Source: Diphasiastrum complanatum (lineage: Eukaryota > Streptophyta > Lycopodiopsida > Lycopodiales > Lycopodiaceae). From it: 64,000 nt of DNA. Shown here one piece after another: positions 21,956-35,237 of this stretch; the first letter of the stretch is position 1, and each line of letters starts with the position of its first letter. The position numbers and the translations under genes were made by a program. The notes beneath the pieces were generated by a model. It searched no databases. It had not been told where the DNA came from and worked only from the letters and a program-made list of their open reading frames with translations. The stretch is taken from NCBI GenBank assembly GCA_029204225.1, contig CM055108.1, positions 17,767,779-17,831,778 of the forward strand, written 5' to 3'.

Positions 21956-23155
21956 TAATCTAACTCCTACTCAATTCAGTAGCCCTTCTTCCTTCTCTAA
22001 TTTTTACTTTCTCAAACGAAACTTGTAGAAAATGAACTATTTTTCGATAGTCTACATATATGAACTAATTGTCACTACAGTTTGCATTTTTACTCAGGTT
22101 TTCCCACAGACGAAAAATCCGACACCGAACACTGTCGCTAATTTTTACCTTCCTGAGCAACTAAGTGTTTAGGGACACTTATGCAAGTTGTTTTTGGGCC
22201 ATTTAGGCACTTCCAGAAAAGCAACTTTTTGCGAAAAATGTGACACTGCATTTTTACATGCAATTTTTGACAGGCGACAATTAGGACAAAAGGTGACACT
22301 ACATTTTTACATGCAGTTTCTAACAGGCAACAAAAAGGTGAAAAACCTGATACTACAATTTACACGGGATATTACACAAGCGACACTGTGCAGAAATACA
22401 GAGAATTTCAAATGGCAAAAAACCTGACACTGTAGTTTTACACGAGATACTACACAAGCGACACTCTGCAGAAATACATAGTATTTCAAGTATAGATTGT
22501 CTATATCTTCACGCTCCAATAACAACTGTTCTAATTAGTTAGTTGATCAACTGTTAAGCAACCTTGTAAATGTAAAGCTAGAATAATACAAGATCTTCCA
22601 ATTGCTATGAATGTAAATGAGCGATTGAAGATATCATAAGTTAGAAGTCATAAGTTATCTGACAGAGATACAACGACCAGAACGGGTCTTTCGGTAGCTG
22701 ACTCCTCAGAGTTAGTGATTATAGAGAGAGATAGAGATATTCAGAATGTTATAAATTGTTTTGAATCTGTAAGTAGGATTATGCTCTTATCAGCACAATT
22801 GTATTGTGACCTGATCGTTGTGTTTACAACATTATTATACAGATTCGCTATTGTTCTACACTATCGCATTCTTGTTGAATGATAATAACTCTCACTGCTC
22901 TTACACAAACATTATTATCAAATAAATGTATGGCTGTCTCTGACATCTTAATTAATTTTACATTCTCTTCAAATCAGATTATCAGTATTAGAGGATTGTA
23001 TGGCTGTCTCAAATGCCTAATCGTTTCTACAATCTCTCCTTCACGGTAATCTAAGGCTCCTACACTGATAATCTGATTCAGCACAAAAGAACTGCTCGTA
23101 AACTCCATTCTCTAAGTAATCCATGATCCTGTTATTGAGAATTTTTGTTTCATCA
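21956..23155 (+). repeat. copia H 3' LTR, truncated
   Basis: Follows purine tract AAGGAGGAG. It begins TCTTGGAATTT (TG mutated to TC) and parallels the 5' LTR up to GTTTCATCA near 23155, where unrelated sequence (23156-23199) leads into the next LTR. The same GCGACA motif cluster is present. Confidence 0.85.
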
Positions 23156-23199
23156 CCCACAAAATCGTCTACATTGACCACAGAGTCAAGTAGGATGGA

Positions 23200-23797
<598 letters not shown>

Positions 23798-23798
23798 T

Positions 23799-24013
23799 TG
23801 TGTCGTCGACGTAACATAGGGGTCCATCGCTAGGAGCGGCAACCTCGCCCTTCACCTGCATAGCAAGAAGAGAGAGAGAGAGGAGAGAGAGGAGAAAGAG
23901 AGTGGAGAGAGGGAGAGAGAGAACGCCTAGGTTGAGAAAGGCTTTGGGGGCTCGAGCGCCTACCCAAAGCTATTCTATCCCAACGTAGGGAGAGAGGGAG
24001 AAGAGAGAGGGAG

Positions 24014-24110
<97 letters not shown>

Positions 24111-24622
24111 GGACATGGAGAAACCTAGAGAGTTTTATTAGAATGAGAATGGAAGATGATACAATACAAAGGAAATGACTCCCTCTTATAGATTTTAGAG
24201 GTGAGCCTCCTTTACTCTCATTGGCCACTTCATTGGGGCAAGGATTCTAATCCAAGCCTTTCAAAGAAACACAACTTAAATCTATTGGTGCTAAGAAAGC
24301 ACAAGGGCACTCACATGATTCGTTTGAGTTTTAAACTGGACCCTTTTAGCTTTTTTATTTGCAACTTGCCTTAGGGCCTCTAATGTCATTTTAGAGTTTT
24401 AAGCCCCTAGTCTCTTATTCCTAGGAATTACAACTTGCTACTTGTGCTCATTGGTGGTTGGGTGTGCTCATTGGTGGCTGGGCTTATACACACAGGATGC
24501 CAGTGCCTTGCACTTATTATTCTACTATATTGTGGCGGGGCCCCACTAGGCAAGTCTTGGCCAATAGTATTTTCAGTGGTGGGACCCACTTATATATTTG
24601 TATACATGAAATACCCACAACA
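23799..24622 (-). repeat. gypsy K 3' LTR
   Basis: Minus-strand LTR from TGTTGTGGGTATTTC (start 24622) to about CGACACAACA (end near 23799). It has a (CT)46 array in its own sense (plus 24017-24109) at the same place as the neighbouring plus-strand LTR. The left end is assigned from similarity to 36060-36122 and is less certain. Element K's ORF3 lies immediately upstream. Confidence 0.62.
24017..24109. repeat. (AG)46 array
   Basis: 93 bp of AG dinucleotide in the K LTR, complementary to the CT array 220 bp to its left. Confidence 0.97.
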
Positions 24623-24799
24623 GGGTCCACGGCCCAAAGTAGTGCTGGTCCCTCGACACTAGGCTGCAACTATCGTGAAGGGGCGCTGTTGTCGGTTCGT
24701 TTATTGCTGGGACATGGGTGCTTCAGGAAAAGCGTGGATAGAATTCGCTTACATAAAACCTGAGGCTTTATTGATTATTGATCAGCAAGAATCTAGACT

Positions 24800-27638
24800 T
24801 GCCAGATTTTCAATAATACACATAAGGGTTTGGTGGCCATATCAGATAACCTTGTTCATTGACAATTGGGTAGTCGAGGCATTCCATCGGAGGATCCCAA
24901 GATAAATCTTGCTGATATAATGGATCTTCATAGATCGGCGCAACTGGTCCCAATGTCATAGACTCCCCCAAATCATATTGTGGATATGACGTGTTTGCTT
25001 GATGCTCTTGTCTGTCCAGGTATTCGAAGTATGCATCAGCCTGATGACTTTCTTCAGCAGTCAATATCATAGATTTAAGACAAGGCTTTATCATTGTAGA
25101 TTCTGGTTCTTGCTGTACAATTGGCCATTTTGGTCTTGGATAGCCTGGATTTGGCCTTTGAAGAATGGATATACCCCAAATTGGCATTGATTTGGAGGTC
25201 TGTTGAATTGTGGAACAATTAGACTTTGGTTGAATCTTGCTCGTTGAGGGGCAATCATCAACTTTAGTCTTCTCTTGGTCATTGCAAAGTTTTCAAAGTT
25301 TTCTCAAAAATCGTGATTCTCCATGCCGACTACTCTCCTAATGCAGGTATTTTGTCCAACTCTTTGCTAGCCTCGATCTCGGAGGTCTTAAACTTCAGAA
25401 CCCATCCACCACGCGAGGACTCATGCGGATGTTGCTTTAAGAAGTTCTGATCCTCGACGCTGATGGGCCTTCTGAATAGAGGTGTTGTCCTTGATGAAGA
25501 TGGACCCGCTTGTACTGCCGGTATGGTTGGCAGTTGGTCTGCTATATCTGGAGCTCCCCATTAGTGCATGCTCAAATCAACCCCTGTATCCATTGGTACG
25601 ACTTCTTGGCGCAGAGGGGAGAATTGCGGCATGACCGGTACAGGGATTTGTGGTCCAGCTTCCAACACTCGAGCGGCTGCTTTTTCATAGGCAGTAATGG
25701 TCTCTTTAGCCTTTGCCAACTTGGTTGAAGTTGCTCCTTTGGACCTGTCAAAGTGGCCTTGAAATCCCTGAAGGGCCACTTTGTATGTCTCCACTTTTTT
25801 GAACAAATACGCAATCTCCGTCGGTGTGTCCGGATGGTCTGGTATTTGCGTTTGAAGATATGTATCACACTCAAGGGTGGTCACATCCAATTCACCTTGA
25901 AGCCACGTGCGATCTTGTTCAGCCATCTGTAATTGCCTTTCAGCAGTTGCACCTGTTGCTTTGCATCCTGCACGACCTTATCCACCTGATCCTGTGCGAT
26001 TGTCAGGGCATTTTGTAGGAAGCTGATGTATTCTTCCAAGCGATCAACTTGTTGCTGGGCCAACTTCTTTTCGGCTTCAACCTTGTCTTCGTGTTGTTTG
26101 ACAATCTTTAACTCTCGATCCAGCTGGACAAGTTTCTGGTTGATCAGAGTGTTTTCGGACCCCAAATCAGAGATTCTCTACTCCATTTCTTTCTTCTTAT
26201 CCAGCATCGACTGGATCACTTGTGCAAGGCTTGAAACCAAACCTAGAGCATCCCCAGAATAGACGGTTGTGGAGGCGACAGCAACAGGAAGACCTGATGG
26301 AGCTATCCTTGGTTGGCGTGGAATAGGTGCCACTATGTCTTCTTCTTCAAAATGGTCTTCCTCTTCAAACCCTTCAGGCATTGTGGCGTCGAACTGTTTT
26401 GGTGATTTTACAACTTTGTCGACCCGAAGTGCAGCTGGACTATCATATGAGGTTGTTGGCTGACATCTTCAACACCAACAGTAGATTCATGGATATGTTC
26501 GAATCCTCTTTCAGGGGATTGGAATTCAAAGGACATAGGGCTCTGGGGCATTTCAAATATTTTGGTGGCCCCAAGGGGATCAGAATCATCGAACATATCC
26601 ATGAAGAACTATGTGTTTGGGGAGGTGGCTTCGGTGTGTGGCGGTGAGGCGGTCTGGGCAGCTGTGATGAGAATGGTAGGCCCAATGGTCACAGACTGTC
26701 CTTGAATGGAAGCAGAGGCGAGAGAAGCATCAGAGGCTGGGGGAATGGGAAGTTCAGTGTGAACAACAGCAGGGGGTGGAAGCGCAGCTGACGAGGTATG
26801 CCTAGTGCGACGTCGTGATGCAGAAGGCAAGTCAAGAATAACGATCTCGCTCCGTGGAAGACGATGACTATGAAAACTCGAGGCTTGGTGAGATGACTCG
26901 GCCGGTGCTTCTTTGTAGACCAAAAGCACAAAATCTAGGTGGAAGCCATGGATTTTGTTTTTTAAGTGAGAAGCAGCTAAAAGGGACAATAAAGAGCCGG
27001 CAGCGAACTGCTGCTTAGTATTGGCTTTACTTAATAGCTCGTTTGAACTCACCAGAAACAGTCTTGAACCAATTATACGGTTCAAGAGGGGCTTTGGCTG
27101 ACTTGATGTGGGACTCCACTATCCTATGGAGGATTTGTGATGTGATGCGGTCTTTCCTAAGGTTGCCAACCATCAAGAAGTTGTTCAGTAGCTGGGTGGC
27201 AGCATGGATTGAAGGCTCAGTGATGGCTTCTAGAAGGTAGCCATCATTGGTCCAATGCAGATCATTGGTGAGGTCAATATATGGCTTGATGGTCTGTTTG
27301 GCGTGCTTATGATTGGGTGAGGCCTGCGTGCCAGATGCTATACCTATAGCTGCAAGGGCAGCCTCAGTGACATGCACCTTATGTGTGGCTCCCTGGAAAG
27401 TGATATGAAATTTGGATTTCTCTTCCTTCCACGTACTGAAGGCAAGAGTGATGAAATCCATATTGATGCGACCCAAAAAGGCTCTCTCATGAATACCCAT
27501 TGCAGTGAGCAGTAGCTCCGCAAGGGTCATCCACTGAGTGACCATGCTTGTGCTAGGAAGAATCATGATGTCCATTGCAGATGGGACATCACGATGGATA
27601 GTATAGCACGGAGACTGGGATGTATCGGTAGAAGACAT
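24800..27638 (-). pseudogene. gypsy K ORF3 (third gene after pol)
   Basis: Starts at ATG 27638 (MSSTDTSQS) and runs on in shifted frames to about 24810. The first ~240 residues form a globular domain (FHITFQGATHKVHVTEAAL, DLTNDLHWTNDGYLLEAI, AATQLLNNFLMVGNLRKDRI) alignable by eye with ORF3 of B and L. A Ser/Pro-rich stretch with SRRRTRH follows, then a long Gln/Glu/Lys coiled coil (26165-25881 and 25926-25561) and a Tyr/Pro-rich end. No membrane segment is seen. The domain resembles the 'putative plant transposon protein' type often found beside Athila pol. Function unknown. An env-like role is possible by position only. Confidence 0.6.
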
Positions 27639-28470
27639 GATGATCAGAAAGAAAATATAAAATGCGTAAAAGTGTATTAGAAAGCAATGCAGGAATTTTG
27701 GAAGGCTTTAGTTACAAGAAAAATTTGCAAGAGCTTTGCTAGCACAAGTGAGGAATAAATCGAATTCAGTCAACTTATAGGTGAATTTGGTGGGTCCATT
27801 ACACTGAATACTAGTTAGGCTGATCAGTTCTGAACAAAAATTTGTTAGCATGTACAGTACTGCAAAAATAGGCTATAAAAATCTCGGCGAAGGTTTTGGG
27901 GGATCTGAACCTATCAGGTGAATGTTTTCCAAATCTGGCAAAGGATGAACCTTCGCCGAGGAGGGTCCTTCGCCCAGGTACTGTCATAAATGCGTTTTTT
28001 TACAATATGAACCTATGGTCAACCTAATTTTAACATTTTAAGATTATCTAGCAGGTCAGCAAAGGTTCATAATGAGATTAATATGCTCGATGAAGGTTTC
28101 CACAATGGCATATCAGTGATACTTCGCCTAACTCAAAAATTGGATTTTCTCTTGATAGAAACTTTTGCCCACCTTAAATTAGATAAATCTAGAGTGGATG
28201 TACAGTCTGAGAGCTCAGTGAAGGTTTCTAGTACTGTATAGGCCAAATCTGACCAAAACAGTGATTTTCTAAGTCTTTTTCCATCAAAAAATTATTGTGC
28301 TTCCTTTTTCCTATGCTGATGACTTTCTGACTTTTGCTCATCAGTCTTTTCTTATTTCTTGTTTTACTTTTTTTTTTGTGTCTTTTTCCAAAAATCTCAA
28401 CAAATTAAGTACTGAAAATAAAAAATTGAAAAACAATTAAAATTTTTAAAAAAATATTGAGATCAGGCTT
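27639..28470 (-). promoter_or_regulatory. gypsy K pol-ORF3 spacer with promoter features
   Basis: No gene. On the minus strand, motifs with a CTTCGCCGAGG or AACCTTCGCCGAG core are scattered from about 28240 to 27880. They are followed by CTATAAGTTG (27780-27771) and then the ORF3 ATG at 27638. The stretch after the TATA-like box (CTGAATTC, AAGCTCT, AAATTTT) matches that in the tandem duplication at 4122-4020. Confidence 0.45.
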
Positions 28471-29690
28471 CTAAACTGGCAGAGCAGGCCTCCAAAACTT
28501 GCATAATCGACTGCCATTCACCGGAGTATCAAATCGTTTTCCATCCAAGTGCTCAAGAATTATTGCGCCATAGTTCAAGATTTTTTTCACTTTATACGGG
28601 CCTTCACCAATAAACTTCAACTTTCCCTTGATCAGCTTGGTTTTATACATCAACGCCAGATCTCCTGGTTTCATATCTTTTTTGTGTAATCGACGATTGT
28701 GCCATGCCTTGCGGCGTGCTTTCTCTACTACTAAGGCATGAACTGCCATCAATCGGGTTTCACATTATTTTTGCAACGCTTCATGACGGAGTTGTAAAGA
28801 CTTGTCATCACTTAATCGTTCCGTTGCTGCTATGCATAAAGATGGGATGAAAAATTCAATCGGCATGACAACATCTTGACCATAAACCAGTTGAAAAGGT
28901 GTTTGATTTGTACTATTTTTGTAAGCGGTTTTGAATGCCCATAATGTTGCATACAGTTTATGTTCCCAATCAGACCGACTTGCTTCAACTGTCTTTGTCA
29001 TAATGGTGCAGAGAATCTTATTGGAAGATTTAGCTTGGCCATTCCCTCTAGGATAGTAGGGAGTACTGAATCTGTGTATAACAAAAAAATCTTTCAGTAA
29101 GTACTTTATTGTTTGATTAACAAAGTGTGTACCCCGGTCATTGACAATCTCGATCAGACATCCAAATCTGATTATAATATTTTTATATAGAAACTTGGAC
29201 ATAGATTTTGCATCAGCAACTTTGACATCTTTGGCTTCAACCCACTTGGTCATATAATCAGTTGCGACGATAATGTATTGGGCCTGAGATCCTTGCGCGG
29301 CAGGTGAATAGGTCCAACATAATCCAGTCCCCATTTTCAAACGGTGCTTGCGATAAAACTGAATGCAAGAATTCATAGTTCTGTCGAGTAGGTCGTCGTG
29401 CTCACTGGCAAACATCACATGTCTGAATAGAATTTTTTATGTCCTTGTGAAGCATAGGCCACCAACAACCTGATTGTAAAAGTTTGCGAACAGTAATATC
29501 TGTAGAGAAGTGTCCTCCACCCATGCCATTATGTGAAAACATGATTAAATCTGGTACTTCATGCGGTAAAACACACCTTCATAAAATATAATCTGATCCA
29601 CGATACAATTGTCCTGCAATTAATTAATAAGGTTGAGCCTTATGAATCAATTGTCTCTTCTGTACTTTTGTCAGGGAGTCATTCGGTTGT
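28471..29690 (-). pseudogene. pol: gypsy K integrase
   Basis: Reading leftward: a degenerate HHCC zinc region near 29600-29420 ending in CDVC-like sequence, core with IVATDYMTKWVEA (first Asp), IVNDRGTHF (second Asp), then 35 residues later Lys in place of catalytic Glu (NGQAKSSNK). The C-terminal domain WHNRRLHKKDMKPGDL to NGSRLCKFWRPALPV ends at 28471. One stop near 28755 splits it. RT and RNase H are absent because copia C begins at 29694. Confidence 0.82.
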
Positions 29691-29693
29691 CCT

Positions 29694-30487
29694 TGGTAAA
29701 TTTGAAAAATAGTCCATATTGATTTCTTGGCTTGCTACAAATGTTGTACCATGCAAGTATGTAGCTCATTAATGCAAAATGCCAAGTTTGGCCTACATAG
29801 AACTCGAGCTACATGGTTATGTATTATCTAGTTTGATAGATGCAACTTGCATATAGTTTGTAGACACAGAATTAGCATGATTATGCTTGTAGAAACTCGT
29901 GGCAATTCACATGCATTAATTGTAATGATCCATAGTGACATGCAAGGCATGCACAATGTGTAATGGACACATGCATGATGATTTGGACATTTCTAGTTAG
30001 AACTAGTACACTTGTAAAAAGTTGGTAGAATTTCATGCATGACAAGTGACAAATGTCACATAGACTCTAGACGTCACTTTAGATGTCATTTTGGAATGGA
30101 TAGATGTGGTTCTACCTCGAGCTACCTCAAACTCCATAAATATGTGTAGCTCTCCACACAATCAATGATGAAGAACCAAAGTTTTGTAGCTATCTCATGC
30201 CATTTTGGATCTAAACAAATATTGCTTGTTATCTCTCTAGCTCTCTCTCTCTAACTCGTGTTGAGGCTAATGCTCATACACTGAAAACTTGTACTTTTAT
30301 TCATTCTTTGATTCATTGCTATTATAATCTATTGATTAGCATGCTAGATTGTGAATTAGCCATTTCTTCTGAACTAGATTTTGTTGATCAATCTAGAATC
30401 AGGTTATAGTGCCAATCACAAAGCTTAATTAAGATCAGTCACTCTTGTGGACATTTCCCACATGTGTGAATTCTGGAAATTTTGTCA
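29694..30487 (+). repeat. copia C 5' LTR
   Basis: Begins TGGTAAATTTG (diverged from TGTTAAAATTG) and ends ATTTTGTCA before the primer site. It has a small duplication (GTCACTTTAGAT) absent from the 3' LTR, and CACATGTGTGAATTC near the end. Confidence 0.9.
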
Positions 30488-30500
30488 TGGTATCAGAGCC
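30488..30500 (+). promoter_or_regulatory. copia C primer-binding site
   Basis: TGGTATCAGAGCC directly after the LTR; matches the 3' end of initiator-Met tRNA. The 760-bp leader that follows (30501-31259) has no gene and carries two CACGTG half-palindromes (30674 and 31016). Confidence 0.9.
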
Positions 30501-31259
30501 TCATTAAGCTTTGCATGCTAACAACTCTGATTGTACAAGAAATTGAGAGCTAAATCAAGCAAAAACGCAATTTTGCACTTTTTCTAACCTTTCTCTGAAG
30601 TGTATTTGGATCAAATCGGACTTGAACTAAATTTTTAGACCTGAATTGAGGTAGTACGAAATTTTGGAATTTTGCACGTGTGAAAATCAGATTTTTTTCA
30701 GTCCCTTTGTTCTCCTTACCTATAGATCCAAAGATAGCAGTGTTATAACTTGATGGAAAGCATTTGATCTAAACTTTTCATAGAAATTGAAACCAAATCA
30801 ATCTGATGTGTCTAGCAAGAGTTATAAGCTCTTAAAGAGGATAGGGATAGGTCCAAAATCCGAGTGACAGCATTTTGATTTGATTCAATTATACTTTGTT
30901 TTGAATCCATTGTTTTGAGCATCCAACACAAGAAACTGTAGATCAAGACTGAGTTTGAAGTATTTGAACACCCTTTGAGCCTTCTGAGTGTCAATAGTAT
31001 TTTCTTTTGAAGCATTTCACACGTGCCAAAAGTAGGATTCAAACCAGCCAAAGTGTCTCAAACCACTTTTTGTGTCTGATCTAGATAACTTGTCTTGTGG
31101 AATATTTGAGATTCATCTCAAATATAAGTTGCAAGTGTTTCACATAGGAAGGTAGTTCAACCTTGAAAATACATATAGTGAAAGAGAGCAGCAACTCTAA
31201 GTCTGATAGGAACAAGCTCAAACATATCTCAATCCAATAACTAAGAAGTCTTCATTATA

Positions 31260-32190
31260 ATGGCATCTCAGAGAGGATATCTTCTAGAAGCCAGTGAAAG
31301 ACTAAACACTTCTAATTACTCAATTTGGAAGTTAAAAATGGAGTCTGTTTTGATACTCTAGGATGTTATGGATATTGTGCTTGGTGTTGAGGAGGAGCCT
31401 CAAGCACAGGTTGAGATTTCTAAATATAAGAAGAGAGCTAGAATGGCTCTACATTTCATTAAGATGAATGTATCTAATGAAATTTTGAGAGAGATAGGAT
31501 CTTGCACTATAGCCAAAGAAGCTTGGGATGCACTAAAGACCATCTATGAAGCAAAGAATACTTCTAGAATACTCACTCTTAGGAATCAGATTTTCCAAGT
31601 TTCCAAAGAAGTGAAGAGAGTGCATCTAACTATGTTCTGAGAGTTAAAGATTTACATAGAGAGCTTTCCTGTGTTGGTGTTACCATTAACCAAGTTGAGC
31701 TAGTTCAAGTCATACTGAATGGCTTGAGAGATGACTATGATAATCTTGTTCAGTCTTTTGCTATTAAGGAGGAGTTACCTAATCTAGAAACTCTCCAAGG
31801 AATTCTTATTTATGAAGAATCTAGACAAAGCTATAAACTCTCCAGGATGAACAAACTTGAACATGGTGGAAGTGTCAAAGCCCTCTTTGTCAAAGGCAAG
31901 CAGAAAGGAAGGAGTAAGGACCAATTCTCTCAAGCATACAACAAAGACAAAGCCAAAGATCGAGATCAAAATGGTGAAAAGGATGAAACAGCTCATCCCT
32001 CTAACTCAAAAATCAAGAAGAAGAAAGTGAAGTGCTTCTTCTGTGGCAAAAAGGGGCACTATGCCTCTAATTGCTTTAAGAAGAAAAACCAACTCAAGCA
32101 AGCTAATCTCTCCAAAGAGATTGAAGAAGATTCTGTTGCAAGTGATGGAGAAGGATCACTTATGATGTCCAGTTTTTCTTCATCACCTTT
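31260..32190 (+). pseudogene. gag: copia C gag
   Basis: ATG at 31260 (MASQRGYLLEASERL, then SNYSIWKLKMESV). Codon 34 is TAG (31359-31361), and a frameshift near 31618 moves the rest to the 31724-32809 frame. UBN2-type capsid motifs include AKEAWDAL and LNGLRDDYD. The zinc knuckle CFFCGKKGHYASNC is intact near 32035-32075. Confidence 0.88.
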
Positions 32191-35100
32191 CAAGAAAGAT
32201 GGAGCTTGGTACATAGACAGTGGAGCCTCTTCACATATGTGCTGTTCAAAGGAGTCATTTGACTCAATCTTACCTTTCAAAGGACTCAAGAGATCTATTT
32301 ACACAGCTAATGATCATGAGTGTCCAATAGAAGGAATTGGCAACATTCCATTGAAACTTGCTTCTTCAAAAGTTCTTGCACTTTCTAATGCTCTTTTCAT
32401 TCCAAAACTTACAAAGAACTTATTTAGTGTGGAAAAGTTGCTTGATAATGGTTGTGATGTAAAGTTCAACTCCAATACTTGTTTTATCAAGAGAAAAGAT
32501 GAGATCCTTGCTGATGGAACTAGATGTGGTGGAATTTTTAAGTTGAATTCTTATGAGAATGCAAACCTTTGTGAAGTTGCTTTGTTATCTAAGGAGGAGC
32601 TATGGCATAGAAGGTTGGGACATCCCAACTTTACATCTATGACTTCTATGGTTAAGAAGGAGAAGGCTGTTGGTCTTCCAAAATCTCTTTCTAAAGATTT
32701 CAAGCCTTGTGAGGCTTGTGCCATTGCAAAGTCTCACAGAAAGCCATATTATAAAGACTACTTATCCATTGGAACACATACATTCAGATGTACATTTTTT
32801 CTCTTCTAAAAGTATTGGTGGTGCAACATGTTTTGTCACCTTTATTAATGACTTTACTACTATACACCTGGTTGTATCTACTTTCTTCAAAGGCTATGGT
32901 TTTTTATCACTTCCTTATCTTCAAAGCTTATGTAGAAAAACAGTTTTCTTGCAAAGTTAAAGCTTTAAGATGTGATGGAGGAGGTGAATACATCTCCAAC
33001 CAGTTTCATAATTATTGTGAAGGTGAAGGAATAAAGAGAGAATTTTCTTGTGCCTATTCTCCATCCCAAAATGGAGTAGCTGAGAGGAAAAACAGATCTT
33101 TATGTGAATGTGCTAAAGCAATTCGAGTAGCAGTTTCTTTGCCTATTGAATATTGGGGTGAAGCTATAAACTGTGCAAACTATTTGTGCAATAGATTACC
33201 TCACAATGCTCTTGCTGGAAAAACACCTTTTGAAGTCTTGTTTCAGAAGAAACCTAAGGTAGACACCTTAGAGTTTTTTGTTGTACTTGCTTTGTTAATA
33301 TGCCCTTAGAAACAAAGAAAAGAGATGATCGGAATTCTGTTAAAGGGATCATGGTTGAATATGCATCCAACAAGAAAGCTTACAGAATCTATGTTCCCTC
33401 TACCTCAACTACAATTGAGAGTAGAGATGTGATATTCCATGAAGATCAAAAATACATTCTTGAGAAGGCCGAGTTCAAAGATTCTCACAAAGATACTCCA
33501 ATCATCACCCTTGAAGATCATCATGGAGAGATGGGGCCGAGATTTGAGGAGGAGTCACCTCGAATTTTTTCACCAAGGAGATCTCAAAGAGAAAGATCCG
33601 AGCCAAGAAGGCTTACCTATGAAGATAGAGGAAAGCAAGTGAAAATTAACTCCACTAATTATGCCTATTTTATTTCTCATGAGGAGCCCGAGGATGTATA
33701 TGATACTATCAACTGAAATGAATGGTACCTTGCCATAAAGGAGGAATATGATGCTTTGATGGCCAATAATACATAGGAGCTTGTGGATCTTCCATCCAAC
33801 AAGCATACCATTGGTTGCAAATGGGTTTTTTGAGTCAAGTATAGTCAAGATGGCACAATCAACAAGTACAAGGCTAGGCTTTGTGCTAAAGGCTTTGCTC
33901 AAGTATATGGACTTGATTATGAGGAGACCTTTGCCCCAGTTGCAAAGATGGTGTCAATTAGAATCATAATTTCTCTTGCTTGTTTTTTCAATTGGCAAAT
34001 TCTTCAACTAGATGTTTCTAATGCATTTCTAAATGGCTATGTAGAAGAAGAGATTTATGTGGATCAACCTATTGGGTTCATCCATGATGAAGGAAAAGTT
34101 TGCTTGCTCTTCAAAAGTTTATATGGATTAAAGCAAGGTCATGGTATTCTCGACTTAGCATCTTTCTTGAGTCACTAGGATTTAATTTTAGTAACTATGA
34201 TCCTTCCTTATATGTCAAGTCTTTTGATAAAGATATTGTCATCCTTCTTATTTATGTTGATGATATCATTCTGATAGGAAGTTGTATCAAGTTAGTTGAG
34301 GAAACCAAGGTTGCACTTGGAAAAGAGTTCAAGATGCAAGATCTTGGAAAAATTCACTATATTCTAGGATTAGAGATTGACTTTCTTAAAGATAAAGCTT
34401 TTGTATGTCAATCTAAGTATGCTCTTTCAATGTTAAAAAAGTTCAATATGTTGAATTGTAAGAGTATAGAAACACCTATGGAGCAAAATGTAAAGGACTC
34501 TACCAAAGGTGATGAAAGATCCTTTGAGGACATCACACTTTTTAGAAGTATTACAGACTCCTTAATTTGGCTCACAATAACTAGACCTGACATAAGCTTT
34601 AGTGTTCATAAGTTGAGCCAGGCTATGCAAAATCCTTCAGTTTATCATTGGAAAAAGGCCAAGAGAGTGCTTAGATATATATATCTTCAACTTTTGATTT
34701 TGGTTTATTGTATAAAAGTGAATATCTTTCTATTATTGGCTATTCTCACTCGGATTTTGCAAGTGATAGAGCAGATCGAAAATCTACAAGTGCTTATGTC
34801 ATATATCTTGGAGGAAACTTGATATCTTGGCTTTCCAAAAAGCAAGATATTGTATCACTCTCATCATGTGAAGCTCAGTACAAGGCGCTCACCACAACAA
34901 CAAAGGAAGTGCTTTGGATCAAGAGGTTACTAGTGGAGCTAAAGATAATTATGGAAGAAGATATACCTATGATCATGTGTGACAACATTTCAGCTCAAGC
35001 CCTTGCCAACAACCCAATATTCCATGCAAGGAGCAAGCATATCGAAGTTGCACATCACTTCGTGAGAGAGGAGCTCATTGGAGGTGAAATCAAATTGGAG

Positions 35101-35220
35101 CACATCGACACATCATCTTGCATTGCTGATATGCTCACCAAACCTTTGAGCAAAAGTTCCTTCAACAAGCATAGAGCCAACCTTGGAGTTATACCAAGAT
35201 CCATGTTCAAATCAATATAG
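32191..35220 (+). pseudogene. pol: copia C pol
   Basis: Protease with WYIDSGASSHMC (about 32205). Pre-integrase LWHRRLGHPN and CEACAIAKSHRK (about 32600-32740). Integrase with HSDVHFF/FINDFTT, RCDGGGEY (about 32970) and NGVAERKNR (Glu present, about 33075). RT with GCKWVF, LDVSNAFLNGY and YVDD at 34253-34264. RNase H with SHSDFASDRADRKSTSAY and KHIEVAHHFVREE, ending at 35220. Frame changes near 32760, 32890, 33285, 34137 and 34690, and stops near 33773 and 33830, split it. Confidence 0.9.
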
Positions 35221-35237
35221 ATCATTTTTAGGAGGAG

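Larger units (their letters stand above)
15862..23155 (+). mobile_element. Ty1/copia element H, copy 1
   Basis: About 7.3 kb: 5' LTR, primer site, gag, protease, integrase, RT, RNase H, purine tract (21947-21955), 3' LTR. It interrupts an ORF3-like tail. It carries a 655-bp solo LTR in RT, and many stops and frameshifts make it non-autonomous. The 3' LTR lacks its last 35 bp or so, so no target duplication can be read. A second, truncated copy begins at 62326. Confidence 0.9.
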
